Assembly: GCA_050743125.1 (NCBI GenBank) | Contig: JBOGEB010000048.1 | Location: forward strand, 1 to 25,198 | DNA from: JBOGEB01 sp050743125 | GTDB lineage: Bacteria; Actinomycetota; Nitriliruptoria; Euzebyales; Egibacteraceae | DNA: 25,198 bases | Reading direction: 5' to 3' | Shown: one piece after another, positions 1 through 8,521 of the stretch | Position numbering within the stretch: position 1 is the stretch's first letter | Layout of the letters: each line of letters begins with the position of its first letter | Notes under the pieces: model-generated | What the model saw: only the letters and a program-made list of their open reading frames with translations | What the model was told of the DNA's origin: nothing | The model's database searches: none | Translations under genes and position numbers: made by a program

Positions 1-46
1 TCTTGTAAAGCGAAGGTCCGGGGTTCGAATCCCCGTCCCGGCTCCA
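1..46 (+). tRNA. tRNA-Thr (anticodon TGT), 3' part
   Basis: The window opens inside a tRNA. Bases 2-8 read CTTGTAA, a seven-base anticodon loop with TGT at 4-6. A five-base variable loop follows, then a T-arm of CGGGG, loop TTCGAAT and CCCCG (19-35), the acceptor 3' strand TCCCGGC (36-42), discriminator T and an encoded CCA (44-46). TGT reads ACA, so the tRNA is threonine type. The 5' half lies outside the window. An integrase reading frame starts directly downstream, so this tRNA 3' end is probably the integration target. Confidence 0.85.
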
Positions 47-50
47 GGAA
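18..50 (+). other. Putative integration (att) site at the tRNA 3' end
   Basis: The T-arm to CCA segment of a tRNA is the usual crossover site for actinobacterial tyrosine integrases. Here it is followed at once by integrase coding sequence. I looked for a second copy of the tRNA 3' end elsewhere in the window and saw none, so the partner att site would lie outside. This is inferred from position only. Confidence 0.35.
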
Positions 51-1185
51 AAGTCCAGGTAGAAAGCTCCTACCGCGTGCTCGTCTACGCCGGCCGGGAT
101 CCGCTCACCGGCAAGGAGCGCCGCCGCGCCGGCACCGCGAAGACCCGCAAGGACGCCGAGGTCCTGCGCACCCGGCTGCTCGGCGAGATCGACAAGGGCC
201 GGGTGAGCGGAAACAACGCCACGGTCGCCGAGCTGCTCGCCCGGTGGCTCGACACCGCCGACCTTGAGTTCACGACCCGCGACGGCTACGAGCGCTGCAT
301 CGCCACCAAGATCCTCCCCGCCCTCGGCACGGTGCAGATCCGCAAGCTCACCGTCGAGACGCTCGACCAGTTCTACGCCGAGCTGCGCAAGCGGGGCGGC
401 GTGGGTGGGAGGCCGCTCGCCGGCGCGACCGTGCGCAAGGTCCACTTCATCCTCCGCGCCGCGCTGGGCCTGGCGGTGAAGTGGGGTTGGATCCCCGACA
501 ACCCGGCGGAGCTGGCCACGGTGCCCCGGTTCGTCCGCCAGGATGTCGACCCGCCCACCCGGAGGACGTGACGCGGTTCCTGGAGGCCGCGTGGGCTCGT
601 GATCCAGACCTGGGCGTCCTGCTCTGGCTCGCGATGATCACTGGTGCACGACGTGGCGAGCTGTGCGGCCTGCGCTGGGCACATGTGCACCTGGACGACG
701 GGTACGTGCTGATCGCCCGCAGCTTCGTCCACCGGGGGCGCGAGCGGCGGGAGAAGGACACCAAAACCCACCAGAGCCGCCGTGTCGCGCTCGACGGCGT
801 GACCGCGGAGATCCTGGGCGAGCACCGTGCCCGGTGCGAGGCACGAGCCTCGACGTGCGCGGTAGCGCTGCGGCCGGACGGGTACGTGTTCTCGTCCGCC
901 GTGGACGGGTGCGACCCGGTCCTGCCGGACTCGCTGACCCGGCGTATCCAACGGCTGTCGGCAGGCGTCGGCGCCCACGTCACCTTGCGCGGCCTCCGCC
1001 ACTGCGCCGCCACCCAAATGCTCACCCGCGGCGTTGACCTCCGCACCGCCGCCGGCCGGCTCGGCCACGGCGACGGCGGCACCACAACCCTCCGCGCCTA
1101 CACCCACTTCTTGCCCGCCCCCGACCAGCGTGCGGCGGAGATCCTCGCCGGAATCGTGCCACGGTCGGCTACGGGCAAGACCTGA
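50..1185 (+). pseudogene. Tyrosine recombinase/integrase, N-terminally truncated and frameshifted
   Basis: Two overlapping frames together encode an actinobacterial phage/ICE-type tyrosine integrase. The first part (to 571) begins inside the Arm-binding domain with SYRVLVYAGRDPLTGKERRR and continues through a SAM-like core-binding domain. The second part (from about 550 to 1185) carries the catalytic domain: box I arginine in TGARRGELCGLRW, the LRGLRH box II, the GRLGH motif and the YTHFLP tyrosine region. The frames would join if one C were restored in the C-run near 548-552 (PPT then PEDVTRFLEAA), so this is a single-base deletion or a sequencing error. The N-terminal 15-25 residues of the family are absent: the frame stays open back into the tRNA, and the first start is GTG at 77. 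The box II position is Arg rather than His, which also occurs in related actinobacterial integrases. Probably inactive. Confidence 0.8.
741..1175 (+). repeat. Direct repeat, copy A (integrase 3' part)
   Basis: This 435-bp segment is repeated in the same orientation at 6491-6925 with no visible indels and only scattered substitutions. Identity starts abruptly at CGAGCG and fades after the codons for GIVPR. The two copies bracket the TIR-CHAT gene and the broken nSTAND gene. Confidence 0.85.
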
Positions 1186-1234
1186 TTCTCGCCTTGTGGG
1201 ATTCGCTGCCGAACAGCGGTGCGGCGTGGTTCGC

Positions 1235-4200
1235 CTAGTCGGCGCTGCCATCGGCCTGGTCGAGCAAGGTCATTAGGTTCTGGGTTGAGTCGTCGTCGAG
1301 GTGCTCGCGAACGACCGTGAGGAAGTCGTCAACTCCCAGCGCGTTGCGCAACTCGATCAGCCTGGCGATGTTCCACCCGGCGTTGCTGGTCCTAAGCCGC
1401 AGGCGGATGGCGAGCGCCCGGATTTGGCACGGGATCGCCTCCCGAGGCGCGCCGGTCTGCGCCCGCAACAGGCCGAGCTGACCGTAGCTGGTGGCCATGC
1501 CGGCCTGGTTGCCCAGCCGCTCGTTGATCTCCAGCGATTGGCGGTAGCGCGCCTCGGCGGTCTCGTAGTCACCCCGATCCTGGGCGAGGATGCCGAGCTG
1601 ACCGTAGCTGGCGGCCATGCCGGCCTGGTTGCCCAGCCGCTCGTTGATCTCCAGCGATTGGCGGTAGCGCGCCTCGGCGGTCTCGTAGTCACCCCGATCC
1701 TGGGCGAGGATGCCGAGCTGGTGGTAGCTGNNNNNNNNNNNNNNNNNNNNNNNNNNNNNNNNNNNNNNNNNNNNNNNNNNNNNNNNNNNNNNNNNNNNNN
1801 NNNNNNNNNNNNNNNNNNNNNNNNNNNNNNTCGTAGTCACCCCGATCCTGGGCGAGGATGCCGAGCTGGTGGTAGCTGGCGGCCATGCCGGCCTGGTTGC
1901 CCAGCCGCTCGTCGATCTCCAGCGATTGGCGGTAGCGCGCCTCGGCGGTCTCGTAGTTACCCCGATCCTGGGCGAGGATGCCGAGCTGGTGGTAGCTGGC
2001 GGCCATGCCGGCCTGGTTGCCCAGCCGCTCGTCGATCTCCAGCGATTGGCGGTAGCGCGCCTCGGCGGTCTCGTAGTTACCCCGATCCTGGGCGAGGATG
2101 CCGAGCTGGTGGTAGCTGGCGGCCATGCCGGCCTGGTTGCCCAGCCGCTCGTCGATCTCCAGCGATTGGCGGTAGCGCGCCTCGGCGGTCTCGTAGTTAC
2201 CCCGAGCCTGGGCGAGGATGCCGAGCTGGTGGTAGCTGGCGGCCATGCCGGCCTGGTTGCCCAGCCGCTCTTTGATCTCCAGCGATTGGCGGTAGCGCGC
2301 CTCGGCGGTCTCGTAGTTACCCCGAGCCTGGGCGAGGATGCCGAGCTGACCGTAGCTGGTGGCCATGCCGGCCTGGTTGCCCAGCCGCTCGTTGATCTCC
2401 AGCGATTGGCGGTAGCGCGCCTCGGCGGTCTCGTAGTCACCCCGAGCCTGGGCGAGGATGCCGAGCTGGTGAGCGAACGCGGCTGCCTGCTCCGATCCTG
2501 GCAGCACCCAGTCCAGGGTCTGCTCGCACAGCGCCGCTTCTCGCCCGTACTGGCCCCAGGTGTCTAGCTGACTGACCACCCACCCGGTGACCTCGACCGC
2601 CTCGTCGACTTCACCGGCAGCATGATGGTGATAGCGAGCCTCAACCAGCTGTTCGATGTCCTGCTGGCGGCTCTGGGGAACCACGTCCACCCGCCACCTC
2701 CAGTATCGGGCCGCCTTGCGATGCGCCGCCTCGACCGCCCGCGGGTACAGCCGGGCCAGACCGGCGGCGGTCCACCGGTGCACGAACCGCAACACCTGCC
2801 CGTCGGCTCGGGCCACCGGTGCGAGCAGCCCGGTCGCCTCGGCCGCCTTCACCGCCGCCCCCCACTCCTCAGGGGCCTCCACCGGAGGGCGTGTCTCAGC
2901 CTGAACATCCGCCTCATATTGGGCTAGCTCCTGGGCGGACAGGCCGGCCTCGTCGGCGGACCGCGGGTGGCGGCCCAGCCGCTCGGCCGCCGCAGCCCAA
3001 GCGTCGCGCACCCGTGCGAGGCGGGCTTGGCGCTCCGGGTCCGGAGCGCGCTCGACCGCAGAGCCGACCTGCCACACCAACGCGACCTCATCGATGAGCA
3101 CCCGGTACACCGAAGCGGCCACCACCAGCCCGACGGCCTCGGCGTCCAACTGTGCGAGCAGCTCGCCTAGCACCACGTCATCAACCGCGAGGGTCACCGC
3201 CTCGGCCACCGCCACGTCCACCTGGCCGGCGGTCGAGGTCATCCACGCGGCGGGGTCGTGAATGCCCCGGCGGACCAACGCCAGCTCCATCCGCTCGGCC
3301 ACGTCATCGAAACGGGCCTGCCCGCCGCGCAGCAGCGCGTCGAGATACTCCAACGTGCGAGGGTGCCCACCCACGTCCCGCCACGCCCGCTCCTGGTTCT
3401 CGCGCGACAGCGCGTCCAAGCCGGGCAGCCGCCACATCAGCTTCGCTGTCTCCGCCGCCGATAACGGTCCAAGATGATGCCAGCCCAACCGGCGGTGCGC
3501 CCCACCGGGCAGCTCGAACGCATACCGGCACGTGAACAGCAGCCTGCTCCGCCCCGGCTGGCGCACCCAGCCAGCCAAGAACGCGGCCAGCTCTGCATCA
3601 CGCACCCGCCAAGCGCCGCCGTCGGCGACGAGGTTGTCCTCGAAGTTATCCAACAGCACCACCATCGGCACCGCCGCGGCCAGCTCGGCCAACACCCGCC
3701 AACGGTCAACCCACTCCTCGTCGGCACGCCGGAGCACCGATGCCTGGGATGCCACATCGTCGCCGAACGCGACCCGCAGCCGGGCGCCGACCTCGTCGAG
3801 CAGCCCGTCGATTCCCAACGCCCCTGCTTTGGAGACCACCACCCCTGCCTGCGGCCCCAACGCGCGGATCAGCTCGGCGGCCAGGCTGCTCTTGCCCACC
3901 CCGCCGATGCCGTGGATCACCAGCCCCGCCTTCGCGCCGGTAAGGATCCGCCGGCAGTCCCGCTCTGCACGGCGGCGGCCGACGAACTCGCCGACCCGGC
4001 GCACCACCACCCCCGCGTCCAACACCGGCTCAAGGCTGACCGGCACCGAGCCGAACGGCTCACGCCGGGCAAACAACGGCAGCCTCGGCCCCCGGACCAA
4101 CAGGGCGGGTGTGGCCCACTCCACCAGCCTCCGTCTCGGCGAACCGGCCGACAGCCGCACACGAGTCCGCTCGCAGGCCCGGCGGGCCTCGGCCAACGCG

Positions 4201-5750
4201 ACCAGCACATCAGGAACATCAGCGGTGGCCAGATAGTCGTAGACCGCCGTGGTTAACTCGGTCGCGTACGCGTCGCTGATCGGGGCCTGCATCGCCAGCA
4301 CCTGCGGCGCCCCCCGCTCCAATAGCTGCCGAGCGAAGCTGGCCAACACCGACTCGCCGGCCTTCCCGGCGTCGTCTCGGTCCCGGCGGGCCTGGCGCAC
4401 CCGCAGCCCAGTAGAGCAGCCTGACAGCACCACCAACGCCAGCTCGGCCCCGGCCGGCACCACCTCGTCCCAGAACCGAGCCGCGTCTACTGCGTCCTCG
4501 CTGCCGTCCTCACGTTCCAGAAGCAGCCGGCCGGGCTCGGCATGACACGACACGTGCAGAACGTGGAAGCCCTCCTCGTCTTCTTTCAGCGCAGCGTGGA
4601 TCGCTGCCAGCGTGCCGTAGCGCAGGATGCGCACATACGCCCCGCCCCGATGCCGGGCAGAGTCGACCACCGCGACGATACGCGCCAGCTCGGCCTCGTA
4701 GTCGAGCAGCTCACCCGCCTCGTCGTTGGCCTCGGGGCTGCCAATCACCGCCAAGATCCGCAGCGGCCCCCGAATCTTGTGCGCCGGAGTGGGACCCAGA
4801 TCGGGCGCTGACCGGTACACCGCCACGTTGCGGTGCAACACCAGCGGCGTCCCGCCCACCTCGGGCACCGACCCATCCAGACCAGGCAGCCACAGGGTCT
4901 CCCACGGCAGATCAGCCAGCCCGGGATCGGCGATCTCGATGCCCAGCTCCACCACCTCGTTCAGCCGCTCAGCAGCGGCCACCCGGCTCGCCAACTCCGC
5001 CCCAGCCGGCCCGGCCAGAACGTCGATGGTCAGCCGCCGGCCCACCTCGGCCAGCGCCTGCTCGACTGGGGACGCATCCTCCAGCACGGCCGAGATGACC
5101 TCTTTGGCTCCGTCTACCCGCTGAAGTCGCCGCAGCTCGGCCAGGGCCTCCACCGTCGACCGTCGCAATCCTGCAGGCCGGTGGGTGACCTCGGCACCGC
5201 CGTCGCATACGGCCACCTGGTCGCCCGAGATCCGCAGGCGCAGCGCCATCGGCCCGGCCGGCCGGAAGCTGGCCCCGCCAACGCCTGTCGGCCACTGCCG
5301 AGGACTGTCCCGGTCAGGCCGGTCCAGCGGCGGCCGGCCCTGCAACGCCCGGACCAACCGTTCGAACCCGGCGTCGTAGGCCGGTCCCGTCATCGCGCTG
5401 CGGAAATCGACCCAGTCCCGGTTGCCCAGAAACGGTGGCAACTCGGCGTCGGCCAGCAGCACCGGGATGAGCCGCCGGGCGGGGTCGGCCACCGCCGCGC
5501 GCAGCATGACCTCGTACTCTTCCCGCACCCACGGCCGGGACAGCGCATGTGGGCTGACCACCAACACGCCGTTGGTCGAGTTGCGCAGCCCCTCCTCCAA
5601 CCGCTTGACGAACCGATCCCCGCCGACGACCTCCCACTCGTCAAAGAACACGCGGAAATCAGCCCGGTACAGGTTGGCGGCCAACACCGTCACCCACTCG
5701 GCGTCCCCGTGACCGTAGGAGACGAACACGTCCCACGCCCGCTCGTTCAT
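1235..5750 (-). CDS. TIR-CHAT-STAND NTPase-TPR conflict/defence protein (interrupted by assembly gap)
   Basis: A single minus-strand gene of about 1,500 residues or more. Domains in order: TIR (about 5-135) with DVFVSY, a DEWEVVGGD loop and W74...E78 at the position of the bacterial TIR NADase glutamate; a CHAT caspase-like protease (about 165-560) with His403 in HVSCH and Cys445 in LSGCSTG; a STAND/NB-ARC-like ATPase with P-loop GIGGVGKSS (Lys620) and Walker B VVLLDNFED (Asp701); a helical region; then tandem TPRs from about residue 1090. The C-terminus LDQADGSAD ends at TAG (1235-1237). The 100-N gap changes the apparent frame, but both sides encode the same TPR unit. In known TPR/STAND conflict proteins the repeats sense a trigger, the NTPase oligomerises, and the effector cleaves NAD (TIR) or protein (CHAT). 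Having two effectors here is notable. GAGGGG abuts the ATG directly, so initiation may be leaderless. It is divergent from the nSTAND stub at 5981. Target and trigger are unknown. Confidence 0.9.
1480..2470 (-). repeat. Near-identical 120-bp tandem TPR repeats
   Basis: A 120-bp unit (40 codons) repeats in phase: five full copies plus a start on the promoter-proximal side of the N-gap, and two full copies on the distal side. The protein unit contains YETAEARYRQSLEI and ERLGNQAGMA. Only five of 40 positions vary: 1 (D/A), 4 (D/N), 19 (N/K/D), 30 (A/T) and 33 (H/G). Such identity implies recent expansion or gene conversion and explains the assembly break. The real copy number is unknown. Confidence 0.95.
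1731..1830. other. Assembly gap (100 N) in the TPR array
   Basis: A run of exactly 100 N is a scaffold placeholder. It falls within identical 120-bp repeats, so the assembly probably broke there. The number of missing repeat units cannot be known from this sequence. Confidence 0.97.
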
Positions 5751-5980
5751 CCCCTCAACGCTACATCCGACGACGCCTCAGACCCCGGCGACATCGGCCG
5801 CCACCGGCACAATGCCCGATACCGGGCGGAGGACAAATCACTCCATGCAATGGCGGCGGGTGGTAGCGGCAAGGAGGCCGAGGCGTCGGCGGCTGTCGCG
5901 CAGGGCACGACCTAGGATCGTGGGTACTGCCTGCGGGTTTGGTGTGCGCCTGCGGGCTCCGGGTTCAGTGAGGATGTCAC
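5751..5980. promoter_or_regulatory. Divergent intergenic region between the TIR-CHAT gene and the nSTAND stub
   Basis: This 230-bp region separates two divergently transcribed STAND-type genes and should hold both promoters. I see no convincing -35/-10 pair or operator palindrome. The only clear signal is a Shine-Dalgarno-like GTGAGGA (5968-5974), six bases before the GTG at 5981. The assignment is positional. Confidence 0.4.
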
Positions 5981-6270
5981 GTGTCTCGCCGGCCGATCTC
6001 CCTGGTTCTCGATGCCTTGCTCCTCCTGCTCGGGACGCTGCTTGGCCTGGCGACGAATTATGCGGCCAGCCATACCGGCAAGCTGCCGTATGGCTTGCGG
6101 CTGCTGCAGCAGTGGGCGTTGCCGCTGATCGGCGTCACGCTGCTGCTGATCTTCGCCGGGCAGGTCTGGCTGTACCTGCTGGAGCGACCGCCGTCCCCCA
6201 AGCGCATCTGGAACTCGAGTCGCCCGCCCTACCCAGGCCTTGAGGCATTCACCGAGCAGGACGCCGGTGT
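5981..6270 (+). pseudogene. 5' fragment of a membrane-anchored nSTAND1-type NTPase gene
   Basis: The frame starts at GTG 5981, preceded by GTGAGGA, and encodes two predicted membrane helices (about residues 7-25 and 45-65). A short basic linker follows, then RPPYPGLEAFTEQDAGV. The PYPGL-x-AF-x-x-x-DA motif is the typical entry to nSTAND1 domains, where FFGR and a P-loop come next. Here the frame instead reads SCA and stops at 6283. The break coincides with the end of an IS remnant at about 6270, so the NTPase and any sensor repeats are lost. The intact ancestor was probably a two-TM nSTAND protein, often followed by WD40 repeats. The stub may still be expressed as a small membrane peptide. 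It is divergent from the TIR-CHAT gene. Confidence 0.65.
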
Positions 6271-6490
6271 GTCTTGCGCCTGACTTAAAGACACAGATCC
6301 GGCCTGTAATCAGTCCACACTTTGCGGGGTTCCCGGCGTGTCAGGAAGGCTGTGGACATGTCCGATTCGCACCCTGGGACCGACCGGGCGGGACGCCGCC
6401 GCAAGCGGTTCTTGACCCCTGCGCAGAAGTACGAGATCTGGGTCCAGCTGCTGCGCGGGGAGACCACGATCGCTGCTGCCGCCGGCCAGG
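6270..6490 (+). mobile_element. IS remnant with transposase N-terminus
   Basis: Sequence after the nSTAND break starts with TGTCTT (6270-6275), mirrored by AAGACA (6288-6293), which looks like an IS end. An ATG at 6358 opens a frame reading MSDSHPGTD then RRRKRFLTPAQKYEIWVQLL, an N-terminal helix-turn-helix type found in actinobacterial transposase helper proteins (IS3-like orfA). The frame is cut at about 6490, where integrase-derived sequence begins. Only about 44 residues and one end survive. The IS family assignment is tentative. Confidence 0.55.
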
Positions 6491-6968
6491 CGAGCGTCGG
6501 GAGAAGGACACCAAGACCCACCAGTCCCGCCGTGTCGCGCTCGACGGCGTTACAGCGGAGATCCTGGCTGAGCACCGTGCCCGGTGCGAGGCACGAGCCT
6601 CGACGTGCGCGGTAGCGCTGCGGCCGGACGGGTACGTGTTCTCGGCCGTCGTGGACGGACGCGACCCGGTCCTGCTGGACTCGCTGACACGGCGTATCCA
6701 ACGGCTGTCGGCAGGCATCGGCGTCCACGTCACCCTGCGCGGCCTCCGCCACTATGCCGCCACCCAGATGCTCACCCGCGGCGTCGACCTGCGCACCGCC
6801 GCCGGCCGTCTCGGCCACGCCGACGGCGGCACTACCACCCTCCGCGTCTACACCCATTTCCTTCCCGCCCCCGACCAACGCGCGGCGGAGATCCTCGCCG
6901 GAATCGTGCCACGGCCCGCCATGGGTAGGACACCCGGCTCCCTGCTGGACACCACCGCCCCAGGCTGA
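6491..6968 (+). pseudogene. Second copy of integrase C-terminal part (direct repeat copy B)
   Basis: This fragment matches 741-1175 base for base apart from scattered substitutions. It encodes the catalytic core from REKDTKTHQSRRVALDG through LRGLRH, GRLGH and YTHFLP, then diverges into PGSLLDTTAPG and stops at 6966-6968. It has no start of its own and joins the IS remnant exactly where homology to copy A begins. Its divergence from copy A indicates either an older duplication or the remains of a different but related element. Not expected to be functional. Confidence 0.85.
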
Positions 6969-7148
6969 CCCGTGGCACGTGGGCGGTTGACCTCGCACCT
7001 GACGATCGACGACCACATTGGGGCACATCGACGCCAGGACTCCTGCTGCTACGCTTCTTCGCTACTCGCGAGGGCGCGACCGTGACGCCACGAAACCCGC
7101 TTGCCTCCAGGCAGCGGAGCTACGCCCAAGCTCACTGGACGCACCTAT
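6969..7148. other. Intergenic region at a change in base composition
   Basis: No gene, tRNA or clear repeat is visible in these 180 bases. GC drops from the integrase fragment into the A/T-richer gene at 7149, so a transfer boundary probably lies here. Confidence 0.4.
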
Positions 7149-8021
7149 TTACCCATGCGCATATGTAATGAGCACATCATCGATGGTAGCGTGATACACA
7201 CTGCCTGGATCACCATAAAGACCCAGCCTTACCTTCGCTATGGGAGTCTGATTGTCGGGCGCCTCAGCCCAAAGAGCCTCATCAATATAGATCTGGAGCT
7301 TACCTCCCGTCCAAAGCAGCCTTATTTTCTTAACCTCGCCCACCTTGACGGCCATGCCTTCGTGATCATAGTCCCCATAGTTTCCGCTACATTGCTCTTT
7401 CTTGCAAATACTGTATTCGATTCCTGGCCCGTCAGGACCCGGTCCGATATCCACCGAGTGGTCACGCCCATCTTCGTGTTCTACAGTAATTCCTGCGCCC
7501 CCGGGCTTGTCCCCCTGGTAGGACAAGACTGTGGTTATAAACGATACCTCGCAGACAGGTCGGCCAACAGGGCGTGAGACTAACTCCGCTCCTATAGATT
7601 CTGTGGAGTCATCAGCCGCAACTTTCAGGTTTAGGACACCGTTGGCCGCATATATGAGTTTTGAGTTGGTCGGCGGTTCCCACTTATGCAAGTCTACGAC
7701 ATTGCCACTAAAGCCATCTGATTGTTGTGTGGCAGGCGGACACGGCGGAGGGGACGGGGTGGTGGGGAGCACGGTTTCCGTAGAAGGGGTTGGGGGAGCC
7801 GTCGAGCCATCCCGCCCGACGTTCCTTAGACCGAATAGGCCGATGGAACCCTCAACGAACAGACCAACAATGAACAGAATAATACCACACGCTCCGAGAG
7901 CAACACGAACCTGCGCAGTCAACTTGAGTACAGGCTCCAGTTCTTTGGAAAAAACAGTTCCGATAATCGCAAACAGGAGACACAGTATCCCCGCACTGAT
8001 CAATACTACTTCCGGCGACAT
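7149..8021 (-). CDS. Two-TM protein with C-terminal LamG/concanavalin-like domain
   Basis: The 290-residue product has two hydrophobic helices (about residues 5-24 and 40-58) and a Pro/Thr/Ser-rich linker (about 70-98). A beta-rich domain follows (about 103-288) with phrases such as GVLNLKVAADD, KKIRLLWTGGKLQIYIDEAL and VRLGLYGDPGS, which resemble the LamG/3-keto-disaccharide-hydrolase (concanavalin-like) fold. The likely topology puts that domain outside the cell, where it could bind a glycan; this is inferred from pattern only. The ATG at 8021 follows a purine-rich AAGGGGGCGGG. Base composition is visibly lower in GC (a sampled 60-base stretch is 55%) and codon use is more relaxed than in neighbouring genes, a sign of recent transfer. 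It sits between the STAND genes and the R-M operon. Not recognised as a named family. Confidence 0.75.
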   Translation of the reverse strand: MSPEVVLISAGILCLLFAIIGTVFSKELEPVLKLTAQVRVALGACGIILFIVGLFVEGSIGLFGLRNVGRDGSTAPPTPSTETVLPTTPSPPPCPPATQQSDGFSGNVVDLHKWEPPTNSKLIYAANGVLNLKVAADDSTESIGAELVSRPVGRPVCEVSFITTVLSYQGDKPGGAGITVEHEDGRDHSVDIGPGPDGPGIEYSICKKEQCSGNYGDYDHEGMAVKVGEVKKIRLLWTGGKLQIYIDEALWAEAPDNQTPIAKVRLGLYGDPGSVYHATIDDVLITYAHG

Positions 8022-8251
8022 CTATCCCGCCCCCTTGGCCCGCACGCCTGACGCTTGGATCGTGCCCGGTCAGGGGTCACTTTCCACTCCCCATGAGTGT
8101 AGGGGCAGTCATACGGCCTGGACCCCTCATTTTCGCCCGGCTGGCCGCTTGCGGACTCGCTCTGGGCCAACAAAGCCGTGAGAAGGGCTTGGTCACCAAG
8201 CTGAAGCCTGACGAAACCTCCCTGGCTCGCGCTTCCAGGTCGTCTGGGCAT
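8006..8251 (-). CDS. Possible small protein upstream of the LamG gene
   Basis: A candidate 81-residue frame starts at ATG 8251 (MPRRPGSASQGGF) and ends overlapping the start of the 7149-8021 gene by 16 bases, as in a translationally coupled pair. It contains RPYDCPYTHGEWKV, which loosely resembles the short Cys/His-Trp motif of small actinobacterial and plasmid proteins. The frame stays open upstream to 8413, but that part looks non-coding. Function unknown. It could equally be a chance frame in a regulatory region. Confidence 0.3.
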   Translation of the reverse strand: MPRRPGSASQGGFVRLQLGDQALLTALLAQSESASGQPGENEGSRPYDCPYTHGEWKVTPDRARSKRQACGPRGRDRCRRK

Positions 8252-8353
8252 CACCAGATCAAAACGCGACCCGCAGGGCCGAGGGAGGCGAGCCCACGCG
8301 GGTTGACGACCTCGACGAGCCGCCATTCTGACTAAACGGCCGGTCAACACGGT

Positions 8354-8521
8354 ATGGGCTCCGCCGCGCAGGCCCGTACCAGTTCGCTCGCTTCCATCAG
8401 TGAGCTGACGCAAGCAAGGCAGGAAGCCATCCGAAGGAAGCTAGGGCAGCTTATGCACAGCCTCGTAGCTTGCGCGGAGTTCGGCTCGGTTGCCGGTATC
8501 GTCTATCGCCATGAGCGGTGA
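8354..8521 (+). CDS. Possible 55-residue leader protein overlapping the methyltransferase start
   Basis: ATG 8354 opens a frame (MGSAAQARTSSLASISELTQ...) ending at TGA 8519-8521, which overlaps the methyltransferase start at 8511. It is a mainly helical small protein with an acidic/basic mixed helix and no cysteine cluster or helix-turn-helix that I can recognise. Overlap with the next start suggests translational coupling, and a small regulator upstream of an R-M system would be logical, but no homology supports this. There is no clear Shine-Dalgarno. Confidence 0.3.
   Translation: MGSAAQARTSSLASISELTQARQEAIRRKLGQLMHSLVACAEFGSVAGIVYRHER

Noticed and set aside
1480..2470. A regular direct-repeat array that could suggest CRISPR
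   Set aside because: Units are 120 bp with no unique spacers and encode canonical TPRs in frame with the upstream domains.
1301..2567. Long plus-strand frames through the TPR region
   Set aside because: They are antisense shadows kept open by a GC-rich repeat whose length is a multiple of three; the minus-strand TPR reading is the meaningful one.
6240..6968. An apparently intact 242-codon gene ending in integrase sequence
   Set aside because: The first 85 or so codons read out of frame through the nSTAND stub and IS remnant; only the integrase part has homology.
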